DNA of 64,000 nt from positions 116,194 to 180,193 of the forward strand of contig NZ_JBQCHS010000013.1 of assembly GCF_051954455.1 (NCBI RefSeq), read 5' to 3'. Positions 43,149-51,398 of this stretch are shown here, in pieces (position 1 is the stretch's first letter; each line of letters starts with the position of its first letter). A program made the position numbers and the translations under genes. The stretch is from Pseudolysinimonas sp051954455. GTDB taxonomy: Bacteria; Actinomycetota; Actinomycetes; Actinomycetales; Microbacteriaceae. Under the pieces are notes generated by a model, which saw only the letters and a program-made list of their open reading frames with translations, did no database searches and was not told the origin of the DNA.

Positions 43149-44003
43149 TCAGACCAGCGTGGGCTCGATCCAGCGGTCGAAGGCGACGGCGACGCGCGCC
43201 GCGACCTCGGCGAAGGGGGCGTCCCAGATGTCCTGATGGAAGATCTCCACCTCGACGTCGCCCGTCCATCCGGCGTCGCGCACCGCGGCGCCCAGGGGCC
43301 CGAAGTCGATGTGCCCGTCGCCCGGGACGCCGCGCGCGAGCAGGACGTCGGCCGGCAGCGGGGTGATCCAGTCGCAGACCTGATAGCTCGCGATGCGTCC
43401 GCCGCGGCCCGCGCGGGCGATCTGCTCGAGCACCTGCGGGTCCCACCAGACGTGGAAGGTGTCGACGACGACACCGACGGCCGGGCCGAACTGCTCGGCG
43501 ATGTCGATCGCCTGCCCGAGCGTCGAGACGACGGCGCGGTCGGCGGCGTACATCGGGTGGAGCGGCTCGATCGCGAGCGTCACGCCCGCGGCCGAGGCAT
43601 CGTCCTCCAGCGCGCCGATCGCGTCGCGCACGCGCTCGCGCGCCCCGGCGAGGTCGCGGTCGCCGGCCGGCAGCCCGCCCGCCACCAGCACGAGCGCGGC
43701 CGCGGACCCGTCGGCACCCGCCGCCGCGAGCGCGGCCGTCTCCTCGATCGCACGCCGGTTGTCGTCGAGCGCCACCACCCGCTCCTCCCCTTCGGGGGCG
43801 GTGAAGAAGCCGCCGCGGCAGAGGCTGGAGACGCGCAGGCCCGAGTCGGCGACGAGCCGTACGGCGTCGTCGACCCCGACCTCGGCGACCGGCTCGCGCC
43901 AGAGCCCGATGCCGGCGATCCCGGCCGTGCGCGTCGTGTCGAGCGCCTCGCGGAGCGTTGCGCGCTTGATCGTCGCCTGGTTCAGGGAGAGCCGCGGGCT
44001 CAT
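43149..44003 (-). CDS. Sugar phosphate isomerase/epimerase (AP-endonuclease-2-type TIM barrel)
   Basis: 284 residues of the xylose-isomerase-like TIM-barrel superfamily (IolE, hydroxypyruvate isomerase, keto-sugar epimerases). Metal-site candidates can be seen: Glu in LAIEPLHPM, Asp-His in VVDTFHVWWD, His in DGHIDFG and Glu in DVEVEIFHQD. The reaction is an isomerisation, epimerisation or dehydration of a sugar-like substrate; which one is not readable. The ATG overlaps the DUF993 stop (ATGA), placing it last in the Gfo/Idh-DUF993-epimerase operon. Confidence 0.85.
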   Translation of the reverse strand: MSPRLSLNQATIKRATLREALDTTRTAGIAGIGLWREPVAEVGVDDAVRLVADSGLRVSSLCRGGFFTAPEGEERVVALDDNRRAIEETAALAAAGADGSAAALVLVAGGLPAGDRDLAGARERVRDAIGALEDDASAAGVTLAIEPLHPMYAADRAVVSTLGQAIDIAEQFGPAVGVVVDTFHVWWDPQVLEQIARAGRGGRIASYQVCDWITPLPADVLLARGVPGDGHIDFGPLGAAVRDAGWTGDVEVEIFHQDIWDAPFAEVAARVAVAFDRWIEPTLV

Positions 44004-45160
44004 CGCGCGATCCCGTGCAGCGCGAGGAGCGCGTGCCAGCGCTCGGCGGCGAGCTCCGGTCGCTCGAGCGCGGCGGCCTCGTTCGCGAGCCGCACGATCT
44101 CGGAGAGGTGCGGCAGACTCCGCGCCGAGTGGAGGCCGCCGACCATCACGAACGCATCCTGGTGGCCGTTGAGCCAGGAGAGGAAGGCGACCCCGGTCTT
44201 GTAGTAGAACGTGGGAGCCGCGAAGACCTGGCGGGCGAGCGCCTCGGTCGGCTCGAGGATCGCCCGGTACCCCTCGACATCGCTCCGGTCGAGGGCCTGG
44301 ATCGCCGCGGATGCGTTCGGGGCGATCGCCGCGAACGCGCCGAGCAGGGCGTCGGAGTGCCGCTCGCCGTCGCCCTCGATGAGCCGGACGTAGTTGAAGT
44401 CGTCACCCGTGTAGAGCGTGACGCCGTCGGGCAGGCGCGATCGCACGGCGATCTCCGCCTCCGCGTCGAGGAGGCTCATCTTGATCCCGTCGACCCGGTC
44501 GACGTTCTCCTCGATGATCCGGATCACGGTGGCGGTCGCCGTGGCGACATCGTCCGACCCGAAGTAGCCGGCCAGCATCGGATCGAACGCGGCCCCAAGC
44601 CAATGCAGCACCACGGGCCGGGAGGCGCGCGCGAGCACCTCGCGGTAGACCCTCTCGTAGTCGGCGGGGGTGTCGGCCGCACGCGCGAGGTGGCGGGAGG
44701 CCATGAGCACGACGCCGGCCCCGGCGTCTTCGGCGAAGGCGAGCTGCTCGAGGTAGGCGTCGACGACACGGTCGAGCGCGATCGACTCCTCGGCCACCTG
44801 GTCGGTATTCACCCCCACGACGAGCGCGCCGCCGACGAAAGCGGCCTCGCGGGCGCTACGGGCGATCAGCTCGCGCGTGGCGGGCGGATCGAGGCCCATG
44901 TTGCGCTGCGCGGTGTCCATCGCGTCGGCGACGCCGAGCCCCCACGACCAGACGTGGTGACGGAACGCGAGGGTGGCGTCCCAGTCGATGTCGGCCGGCG
45001 CGCCGGGCACGTTCTCGGCGGCCGCCCGGGGCACGACATGGGCGGCGGCGTAGGCGGTGCGGGAGGCGAGCGGCGCGGCCGGTCGAGTGAACGCGGGCGC
45101 CGCGCGAAGCTCGGCGGTCGACGTGCGGCCGGTCGGGTCGACGAGGAGCAGGTCGCTCAT
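44000..45160 (-). CDS. DUF993 protein, dihydrodipicolinate-synthase-like aldolase
   Basis: 386 residues. It matches the DUF993 family, a TIM-barrel group annotated as dihydrodipicolinate synthase-like. The candidate Schiff-base lysine is Lys227 in VDGIKMS, the position of the catalytic Lys in the DapA superfamily; YTGDDFNY follows. A long N-terminal extension (about 1-60) precedes the barrel. The family has no established substrate that I know of. Coupled to a Gfo/Idh dehydrogenase and a sugar epimerase-like protein, it probably cleaves a keto-acid or keto-sugar intermediate by retro-aldol reaction (inference). Confidence 0.82.
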   Translation of the reverse strand: MSDLLLVDPTGRTSTAELRAAPAFTRPAAPLASRTAYAAAHVVPRAAAENVPGAPADIDWDATLAFRHHVWSWGLGVADAMDTAQRNMGLDPPATRELIARSAREAAFVGGALVVGVNTDQVAEESIALDRVVDAYLEQLAFAEDAGAGVVLMASRHLARAADTPADYERVYREVLARASRPVVLHWLGAAFDPMLAGYFGSDDVATATATVIRIIEENVDRVDGIKMSLLDAEAEIAVRSRLPDGVTLYTGDDFNYVRLIEGDGERHSDALLGAFAAIAPNASAAIQALDRSDVEGYRAILEPTEALARQVFAAPTFYYKTGVAFLSWLNGHQDAFVMVGGLHSARSLPHLSEIVRLANEAAALERPELAAERWHALLALHGIAR

Positions 45161-45164
45161 GGCG

Positions 45165-46313
45165 TCAGCCCAGCTCGGGCAGCTCGAGACGCCGGCCGGT
45201 CCGCGAGCTCTCGAGCCCCATCTCCGCCAGCTGCACGCCGCGCGCTCCGGCGAGCAGGTCGTACGGGTGCGGGCCGTCCTCGACGACGTGGCGGATGAAG
45301 TCCTCCCACTGCAGCTTGAACCCGTTCTCGAGGCCGTCGTTGTCGGGCACCTCGATCCAGTTCGCGGCGTAGTCCCGGGTGTCGGGGATGTCGGGGTTCC
45401 AGGTCGGCTTCGGCGTCGCGTTCCGCGGCTGGATCTTGCAGCCGAAGAGTCCGACGACCGCGCTGCCGAGGGTGCCGTCGACCTGGAACTCGACGAGCTC
45501 GTCGCGGTTGACGCGGACGTCCCAGCTGGAGTTGATCTGCGCGACCACGCCGCCCTCGAGCTCGAAGACGGCGTAGGCGGCGTCGTCGGCGGTCGCGGCG
45601 TATGCCCGTCCCGCCTCGTCCACGCGTTCGGGGATGTGGGTCACGGCACGCGCGTACACCGATTCGACCCGCCCCACGATCGTCTCGAGCACGTAGTTCC
45701 AGTGGGGGAACATGTCGACGACGATGCCCCCGCCGTCCTCGCTGCGGTAGTTCCAGCTGGGGCGCTGCGCGGCCTGCCAGTCGCCCTCGAAGACCCAGTA
45801 GCCGAACTCGCCGCGCACCGACAGGATGCGGCCGAAGAACCCCGACTCCACGAGGCGGCGGAGCTTGCGCAGCCCCGGCAGGTAGATCTTGTCGTGCACG
45901 ACGCCGTTCTTGACGCCGGCCTCCGTGGCCAGCCGGGCGAGCTCGAGGGCGTCCTCCGTCGTCTCGGCGGTCGGCTTCTCGGTGTAGATCGCCTTGCCGG
46001 CGGCGATGGCCCTCGTGATGGCGGGCACCCGGGCGCGGGTCACGAGGAAGTCGGCGTAGACGGGCCAGCGGTCGTCGGCGAGCGCCGCGTCGAGGTCCGT
46101 CGTCCAGTGGTCCAGGCCGTGGCGCTCGGCGATCTCGCGGAGCTTCTCCCCGCTGCGCCCGACGAGCAGCGGCTCGGGCATGACCCGGCTCCCGTCGGAG
46201 AGCAGCACCCCGCCCTGCTCCCGGATGGCGAGGATCGACCGCACGAGGTGCTGCCGGTAGCCCATGCGCCCCGAGACGCCGTTCATGATGATGCCGATGC
46301 TCGTCTGCGACAC
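45165..46313 (-). CDS. Gfo/Idh/MocA family NAD(P)-dependent oxidoreductase
   Basis: 382 residues. The N-terminal Rossmann domain has an unusual MNGVSGRMGYRQH glycine motif. The catalytic Lys is in the family motif EKPTAE (YTEKPTAETTEDAL). The C-terminal alpha/beta domain carries the His in HWNYVLET. Such enzymes oxidise ring hydroxyls of sugars or inositols. The GTG at 46313 starts the homology. It is the first gene of the module 3 operon and has a clear promoter with a LacI-type operator. Together with the DUF993 and epimerase-like proteins it could form an oxidise-isomerise-cleave route. Confidence 0.88.
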   Translation of the reverse strand: MSQTSIGIIMNGVSGRMGYRQHLVRSILAIREQGGVLLSDGSRVMPEPLLVGRSGEKLREIAERHGLDHWTTDLDAALADDRWPVYADFLVTRARVPAITRAIAAGKAIYTEKPTAETTEDALELARLATEAGVKNGVVHDKIYLPGLRKLRRLVESGFFGRILSVRGEFGYWVFEGDWQAAQRPSWNYRSEDGGGIVVDMFPHWNYVLETIVGRVESVYARAVTHIPERVDEAGRAYAATADDAAYAVFELEGGVVAQINSSWDVRVNRDELVEFQVDGTLGSAVVGLFGCKIQPRNATPKPTWNPDIPDTRDYAANWIEVPDNDGLENGFKLQWEDFIRHVVEDGPHPYDLLAGARGVQLAEMGLESSRTGRRLELPELG

Positions 46314-46329
46314 GTCGTCCCGTTCCGTT

Positions 46330-46379
46330 GGAAAGCGTTTACCGCCAGCGACGGTAGTCGTCGCGGCCCCGCGGTGCAA
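46330..46379 (-). promoter_or_regulatory. Promoter of the Gfo/Idh operon with LacI operator
   Basis: Minus strand: -35 TTGCAC (46379-46374), 17-base spacer, -10 TACCGT (46356-46351), then the palindrome GGTAAACGCTTTCC (46343-46330). The latter is a textbook LacI/GalR operator centred on CG. It overlaps the expected transcription start, so the bound repressor would block initiation. The LacI gene directly upstream (46395-47426) is the natural candidate. Confidence 0.75.
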
Positions 46380-46394
46380 GCGGGATCGTGCGGC

Positions 46395-47426
46395 TCAGCC
46401 GCGCGGCGGCGTGCTCTGCCGGACCACGACATGGCCACCGATCCGCACGGCGCGCGGTTCCGGCTCCGGGTCGCCCAGCGCGAGCTCGACGGCCGCCTCC
46501 CCGAGACGGGCGAGCGGCAGGTGGAGGGTGGTGAGCGCCGGCGTCACGTCGCGCAGCGTCGCGATGTCGTCGAAACCCGCGATCGCGAGGTCGCCGGGCA
46601 GCGCCATCCCGTGCTCGCGGAACCGCGCCATCGCCCCGACCGCCATGACGTCGTTGCCGGTCAGCACCACATCGAGATCGAGACCGCGGCGCAGCAGCTC
46701 GCCAGCTGCCGCGTACCCCCCGTCCCGGCTGAACTCGGCGTGGACGACGAGCTCCTCGGGGAGGTCGACCCCGCCGGCCGCGAGCGCTTCGCGGTACCCG
46801 GCGGTGCGGTCCGCGGCGGTCAGGAGCCCGGCCGGCCCCGTGAGGAGCGCGAACCGCCGGTAGCCGAGCTCGAGCAGGCGCTCGGCCAGCAATCGGGCGC
46901 CTTCCCGGTTCTCGGGCACCACCGTGTCGAACGGCAGGCCCTCCTGGCTGACCAGCGCCACCCGTCCGCCCTCGGCCTGGAACCCGCGCAGCTCGCTCTC
47001 GAGGCGGGCGTCGATCGCCGGGTCGGCGACGCGACTGCCGACCAGCAGCAGAGCCTGGGGGCGCTGGCTGCGCAGGGCTCCGACGAGCTCGATCTGCCGC
47101 TCCGGGCGCCGGTCGGAGACGGCGATGGTGACCACCAGACCCGCCCGCTCCGCCGCGCGGAACACGCCCGCGGCGATCGACGAGAAATATGGGTCCTCGA
47201 TGTCGCTGACGACCAGCCCGATGGACCGGGTCCTCCCGCGGACGACCGCCTGGGCGGCGAGGTTCGGCGTGTAGTTCAGGCGGTGCGCGGCGGCGAGCAC
47301 CCGCTCGCGGTAGGCGTCCGCGACCTTGCGCGTGCTGCCGTTCAGCGCCCGTGATGCGGTGGCGAGGGAGACCCCCGCCTCGCGGGCGACGTCGTGCAGG
47401 GTGGCGGCGCGCGTCTCGTCGGCCAT
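46395..47426 (-). CDS. LacI family transcriptional regulator (copy C)
   Basis: 343 residues, of a different lineage from copies A and B. The helix-turn-helix is LHDVAREAGVSLATASRALNG, the hinge YTPNLAAQAVV and the sensor core SIGLVVSDIEDPYFSSIAAGV. The frame is open to 47456, but ATG 47426 has AGGGGG five bases upstream and begins the family sequence. It lies just upstream of the Gfo/Idh operon on the same strand; the operator GGTAAACGCTTTCC in that promoter is its likely target. Confidence 0.9.
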   Translation of the reverse strand: MADETRAATLHDVAREAGVSLATASRALNGSTRKVADAYRERVLAAAHRLNYTPNLAAQAVVRGRTRSIGLVVSDIEDPYFSSIAAGVFRAAERAGLVVTIAVSDRRPERQIELVGALRSQRPQALLLVGSRVADPAIDARLESELRGFQAEGGRVALVSQEGLPFDTVVPENREGARLLAERLLELGYRRFALLTGPAGLLTAADRTAGYREALAAGGVDLPEELVVHAEFSRDGGYAAAGELLRRGLDLDVVLTGNDVMAVGAMARFREHGMALPGDLAIAGFDDIATLRDVTPALTTLHLPLARLGEAAVELALGDPEPEPRAVRIGGHVVVRQSTPPRG

Positions 47427-47493
47427 CCGACCCCCTCGCTCTCGCGGCGGCGTCATGCTATCCCAGCGGTCGACGCCTTCCCTGGAGCGCCGG

Positions 47494-48387
47494 TTACCGG
47501 GCGCAGCGGAAGCCGAGGTGGGTGGTGGAGGAGTCCTCGGTCTGGGCGCTGCGCGCCGCGGGCCGGTAGCGCAGGCAGTACTCCGGCGCGCACAGGTGCG
47601 AGCCGCCCTTGGTCACGTGCCGCGGGGTCACATCCCCCGGCGCGATGCTGCCCGAGCGCGCCGAGTCGGGCGAGCACATGCACGTCGTCGCGGGATCCTG
47701 CAGCCGGTCCGTCCACCACGTCGAGGTCCACTCCCACGTGTTGCCGGTCATCTCATGCAACCCGAATCCGTTCGGCGGGAAACTCCCCACCGGCGCCGTC
47801 CCGACCCACGACCCCGACCCGGCGCCCGTGTTCAGATACGGGAACCGGCCCTGCCAGCTGTTCGCCCGCATCCCGTCGTTGGGCTCATCCCCCCACGCGA
47901 ACACCGCCTGATCCAGGCCGCCGCGCGCGGCGTACTCCCACTCCGCTTCTGTCGCCAGCCGCTTGCCCGCCCACACCGCGAACGCGACCGCATCCGCGAA
48001 GGCGACCTGCACCACCGGATGATCCTCCCGACCCTCGACCGTCGACCCGGGCCCATACGGGTGACGCCAACTCGCGCCCGGCACCCACCGCCACCACTGC
48101 CGCCAGTCCCGCAGATCCACCGGACCGTCCGTCGGGGTGAACACCAGCGACCCCGGCTCGAGGCTCGCCAGATCCGCATTCGGGAACATCGCCGGATCCA
48201 GCGGCTGCTCCGCCGTCGTCACATACCCGGTCGCCGCCACGAACTCCGCGAAATCGGCGTTCGTCACCGCATACCGATCCAGCTCGAACGGCCCCACCCA
48301 CTCCTCGTGGACCGGCCCCTCCTCCGGGTAGAACCCCGACCCCATCCGGAACCCGCCGCCCGGCAGCGCCACCATGTCATCCCTCAC
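47494..48387 (-). CDS. Formylglycine-generating enzyme (sulfatase-modifying factor)
   Basis: 297 residues with the complete FGE fold. The two catalytic, copper-binding cysteines are Cys266 and Cys271 in GGSHLCAPEYCLRYRPAAR, and WRWVPGASWRHP and GNTWEWTSTWW are also diagnostic. FGE converts a Cys in CxPxR of a sulfatase to formylglycine. No sulfatase lies in this window, so the client must be elsewhere or lost. There is no signal peptide, so modification would be cytoplasmic, before export of the client. The GTG at 48387 has GAGGG four bases upstream. It is divergent from the GntR regulator. Confidence 0.9.
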   Translation of the reverse strand: MRDDMVALPGGGFRMGSGFYPEEGPVHEEWVGPFELDRYAVTNADFAEFVAATGYVTTAEQPLDPAMFPNADLASLEPGSLVFTPTDGPVDLRDWRQWWRWVPGASWRHPYGPGSTVEGREDHPVVQVAFADAVAFAVWAGKRLATEAEWEYAARGGLDQAVFAWGDEPNDGMRANSWQGRFPYLNTGAGSGSWVGTAPVGSFPPNGFGLHEMTGNTWEWTSTWWTDRLQDPATTCMCSPDSARSGSIAPGDVTPRHVTKGGSHLCAPEYCLRYRPAARSAQTEDSSTTHLGFRCAR

Positions 48388-48506
48388 GCCACCCTCACCA
48401 CCAGCCCGGGGGTGGCGCGCGCAAGCGGCACGGAACGGAAGCAGGACATCGGAATCGAGGCTACGCGGGCGACCCGCGCAGCACGCGGTGAAGGACTCCG
48501 GATCGC

Positions 48507-48512
48507 TAGGAT
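48507..48512 (+). promoter_or_regulatory. -10 box TAGGAT, six bases before the GntR start
   Basis: TAGGAT at 48507-48512, six bases, then ATG at 48519: the same arrangement as at 2085 and 6701. No ribosome site is visible, suggesting a leaderless mRNA. Confidence 0.45.
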
Positions 48513-48518
48513 TCCGGC

Positions 48519-49265
48519 ATGACGGCGGCGGCGGAGAACGGCCCCGGCGTCCCCACCGACCACATGGGCCGCCGGCTGAGCGCGGCCGTCGTCCGCTCCC
48601 TGGTCGACCTCATCGTGACGGGCCAGTTCGGCGAGGGCGATCTGCTGCCGCCGGAGGGGCCGCTGAGCGAGCGCTTCGGCGTGAGCCGCACCGTGATCCG
48701 GGAGGCGGCGAAGCGGCTGGAGGAGAAGGGGCTCGTGGTCGTCGCCCAGGGGCGCGGCACGCAGGTCGCCCGGAGCGGTAGCTGGAACATGCTCGACCCC
48801 GTGGTGCTCGCCGCTCTCATCGACAACGACCGGTCGCTGGCGCTGCTCGACGACCTCACCGCGGTCCGCGGCGCCCTCGAGGGCGTCATGGCGAGCGCCG
48901 TCGCGAGCTCGCACACCGACGCCCAGCTCAGCCGCATCGAGCACGCGCTCGAGACGATGCGCGAGGCGCAGCAGGAGGGTGAGGTGTTCCGGCAGGCCGA
49001 CGCCGTGTTCCACCTCACGATCATGGAGCTCTCGGGCAACCGCCTCGCCGCGAACATCGCCCGCAACCTCTACGGTCGGGCGCAGACGAGCAGCCGCTTC
49101 CAGGGCATCGCCTACCCCGGCGCGTTCGAGTCGACCCTCGAGGAGCACGCCCGCGTCGTCGAGGCGATCCGCGCGGGCGACCCGGCGGCCGCCGAGGCGG
49201 CGATGCGCGCCCACATCTTCGACGCCTGGCAGCACCGCCGGTTCCAGCCGGACGACGACGACTAG
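48519..49265 (+). CDS. GntR family regulator, FadR/FCD subfamily
   Basis: 248 residues. The winged helix (about 20-85) includes LPPEGPLSERFGVSRTVIREA. The all-helical FCD ligand domain (about 105-240) carries likely metal-ligand residues Asp, His and His (ADAVFHLTIME, EEHARVVEAI, MRAHIFDAW). FCD regulators typically sense sugar acids or other carboxylates. Its TAG overlaps the TAG of the convergent aldo/keto reductase (CTAG at 49262-49265). It is the only regulator in module 4 and probably recognises the palindrome at 55875-55887 (inference). Confidence 0.9.
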   Translation: MTAAAENGPGVPTDHMGRRLSAAVVRSLVDLIVTGQFGEGDLLPPEGPLSERFGVSRTVIREAAKRLEEKGLVVVAQGRGTQVARSGSWNMLDPVVLAALIDNDRSLALLDDLTAVRGALEGVMASAVASSHTDAQLSRIEHALETMREAQQEGEVFRQADAVFHLTIMELSGNRLAANIARNLYGRAQTSSRFQGIAYPGAFESTLEEHARVVEAIRAGDPAAAEAAMRAHIFDAWQHRRFQPDDDD

Positions 49266-50248
49266 GCCAGTCCGGCGGCCGCGGCGGGGAGCAGGTCCGC
49301 GCTGACGAGGTCGCCCCAGAGAGCCTCGGGCACGGGCGTCGCGAGACGGTCCGCGTTCTGGTCGACCTCCGCCGGCGAGCGCATCCCCACCGCGATGCCG
49401 ACGACCGCGGGATGCCGCTGCGGGAAGGCGAGCGCCGCGGTCGGCAGATCGACCCCGTGCGCCTCGCAGATCTCGGCGATGCGCACGGCCCGCGCCCGGA
49501 CCTCGGGCGTCGCCGGGCCGTACTCGAACGTCGCATCCGGACTCGGGCGGGGGGTGGCGAGCAACCCGGTCGCGTAGACCCCGACCGCGACGACCGCCGC
49601 GCCCGCGCGGCGTGCGGGCTCGAGCACCGTGTCGACGGCACCGGGGTCGAGGAGCGAGTAGCGGTTGGCGAGCATCACCACGTCGATGAGCCCCGCGTCG
49701 AGCAGCTCGGCGAGCCCGGCGGTGGAGTTCGTCCCGACACCGATCGCCCGCACGCGCCCCTCGCCGCGGAGCGTCGCGAGCGCGGCGAGCGCCTCGCGGA
49801 CCGGGTCGCCGGGCGCCTGGTCGGGGTCGTGCGCGAGCAGGATGTCGGGGTCGACCCCGAGCCGCTCGCGGCTCTCGTCGAGCGAGCTGCGCACGCCGTC
49901 GAGGGTGAAGTCCCACACCCGGCGGAGGTCGCCCGGCACGACGAAGCCGTCGTCGTCGAGCGCCCGCGGCTCCGGGTTCGGCCGGATGAGCCGCCCGACC
50001 TTCGTGGACAGCAGGTACTCGTCGCGGGGCCGGTCGGCGAGGAAGGATCCCACCCGCCGCTCCGACAGCCCGAGGCCGTAGTGCGGGGCGGTGTCGAGGT
50101 AGCGCACGCCGCGATCCCACGCGCGGTCGAGCGTCGCGGACGCCGTCGCGTCGTCGATCGCGACGCCGTGGTTGCCGAGCGGGCCGCCGCCGATGCCGAG
50201 CACCCCGCCGGCCAGCCGGACTCGCGAGAAGAGGTCGTGCGGGCTCAT
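49262..50248 (-). CDS. Aldo/keto reductase, aldose 1-dehydrogenase type (L-fucose/L-galactose dehydrogenase-like)
   Basis: 328 residues. The AKR tetrad can be traced: Asp in YLDTAPHYG with Tyr, Lys in LLSTKVGRLI and His in ILLAHDPDQ. The LGIGGGPLGN start and the order of motifs fit the D-threo-aldose/L-fucose 1-dehydrogenase group, which oxidises the aldose C1 to a lactone. The ATG overlaps the lactonase stop (ATGA). As the last gene in the SBP-to-AKR operon it would carry out the first oxidation after import. The distinction between L-fucose, L-galactose and D-arabinose cannot be made from sequence. Confidence 0.85.
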   Translation of the reverse strand: MSPHDLFSRVRLAGGVLGIGGGPLGNHGVAIDDATASATLDRAWDRGVRYLDTAPHYGLGLSERRVGSFLADRPRDEYLLSTKVGRLIRPNPEPRALDDDGFVVPGDLRRVWDFTLDGVRSSLDESRERLGVDPDILLAHDPDQAPGDPVREALAALATLRGEGRVRAIGVGTNSTAGLAELLDAGLIDVVMLANRYSLLDPGAVDTVLEPARRAGAAVVAVGVYATGLLATPRPSPDATFEYGPATPEVRARAVRIAEICEAHGVDLPTAALAFPQRHPAVVGIAVGMRSPAEVDQNADRLATPVPEALWGDLVSADLLPAAAAGLA

Positions 50249-51057
50249 CGCGACAGTCGGTAGTGCCGCGTCGCCGTCCCGGTCAGCACGTCGGCGCGTT
50301 CGTCGGCGGAGAGCGGAGCGAGGGCCGCGTCGACGAGCGCGCGCCAGCCGGCGGCGTCGCCGCCCATCCGCACCAGCGGCCAGTCGGATCCGTACATCAG
50401 CCGGTCGGGGCCGAACGCCTCCAGCGCGACGTCGACGATGCGGTCGAGCGCCGCCGGATCCGCGGCCATCCGCCAGAGCCCCGAGAGCTTCGCGACGACG
50501 TTCGCCTGCCGGGCGATCGCGCGGAACCCCGGCTCCCAGGCGGCGACCTCGGCCTCGGCGATCCCGCCGAGATGGTCGAGCACGAAGCGCGTGCCCGGGC
50601 GCTCCCCGGCGACGCGGGCCGCGAGGCCCAGCTGGGCCGCGCGGAGCACGAGGTCGAAGCCGAGCCCCGCCGCGCCGAGCGCCTCGAGCCCGGCGCCGAC
50701 CTCGGGCCGGCCGAGCCACTCCGGGTCGGGGTCGATGTGCGTGAGGTGCCGGATGCCGACGAGCGGCCGCGGCGACCCGGCGAGCGCCGCGAGCTGCGCG
50801 GGCACATCCCGAGTCAGGTCGACCCAGCCCACGACGCCCGCGATCCGAGGCTCGTCGAGCGCCAGCAGACGCCCGGTCTCCCCCGCGCTGTTCGACGCCT
50901 GGACGACCACCGCGGCCTCCGCGCCCGAGGCGTCGAGCATCTCGACGAGGTCGCCGGCTCCGAAGTCGCGCGCGATCTCCGACATGGTCGCCGGATCGAT
51001 CCAGTCCTGCGGATCGACGGCCCGGTTCCAGAGATGGACGTGGGCGTCGATCGTCAC
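50245..51057 (-). CDS. Amidohydrolase-family sugar lactonase (L-fuconolactonase-like)
   Basis: 270 residues of the COG3618-type amidohydrolases. The metal motif HVHLW lies at the N-terminus (IDAHVHLWNRAVDP), with GIRHLTHID, LDHLGGIA and YGSDWPL downstream. Characterised relatives hydrolyse L-fucono-, L-rhamnono- and L-galactono-lactones to the acids. The GTG at 51057 overlaps the mutarotase stop (GTGA). Its place between mutarotase and aldose dehydrogenase fits the lactone step of a non-phosphorylative deoxy-sugar pathway. Confidence 0.87.
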   Translation of the reverse strand: MTIDAHVHLWNRAVDPQDWIDPATMSEIARDFGAGDLVEMLDASGAEAAVVVQASNSAGETGRLLALDEPRIAGVVGWVDLTRDVPAQLAALAGSPRPLVGIRHLTHIDPDPEWLGRPEVGAGLEALGAAGLGFDLVLRAAQLGLAARVAGERPGTRFVLDHLGGIAEAEVAAWEPGFRAIARQANVVAKLSGLWRMAADPAALDRIVDVALEAFGPDRLMYGSDWPLVRMGGDAAGWRALVDAALAPLSADERADVLTGTATRHYRLSR

Positions 51058-51398
51058 GACAGGTGCCAGATCTCGTCCATCGGCTGCCAGAGCGCGCCCG
51101 GGGTCCGCTCCTCGGCGATGCGCACCTGGCACGGGTCGGTGTGCGTGAGCCACTCGCGCGAGAGCGGGTCGGCGTCGAGTCGCGCCATGTCGGCCTCGTA
51201 GTCGGCGCCCACGTACTCCCAGTAGCCGAAGAGCACGTCGCCGATCGCGAAGATCGAGTAGTTACGGATGTTCGCGTCGCGGAGAGCCTGCTCGACGCCG
51301 GGCCACACGTTGCGGTGCAGCTCGAGGTACTCCTCGCGCCTCTCGGGGCGGACGCCGACCGTGAAGGCGAAACGTCGAACCGCGGTCTCATCGCTCAT
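51054..51398 (-). CDS. L-rhamnose/L-fucose mutarotase family protein
   Basis: 114 residues, the normal length for the COG3254 (RhaM/YiiL) family. The small alpha/beta-barrel signature is present: Tyr24 and His28 in REEYLELHRNVWP, IRNYSIF, GYWEYVG and MDEIWHL at the C-terminus. It interconverts pyranose anomers so that the dehydrogenase receives the right form. The ATG overlaps the enolase-superfamily stop (ATGA). In known fucose-acid pathways this family is encoded beside the same dehydrogenase, lactonase and dehydratase. Confidence 0.9.
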   Translation of the reverse strand: MSDETAVRRFAFTVGVRPERREEYLELHRNVWPGVEQALRDANIRNYSIFAIGDVLFGYWEYVGADYEADMARLDADPLSREWLTHTDPCQVRIAEERTPGALWQPMDEIWHLS

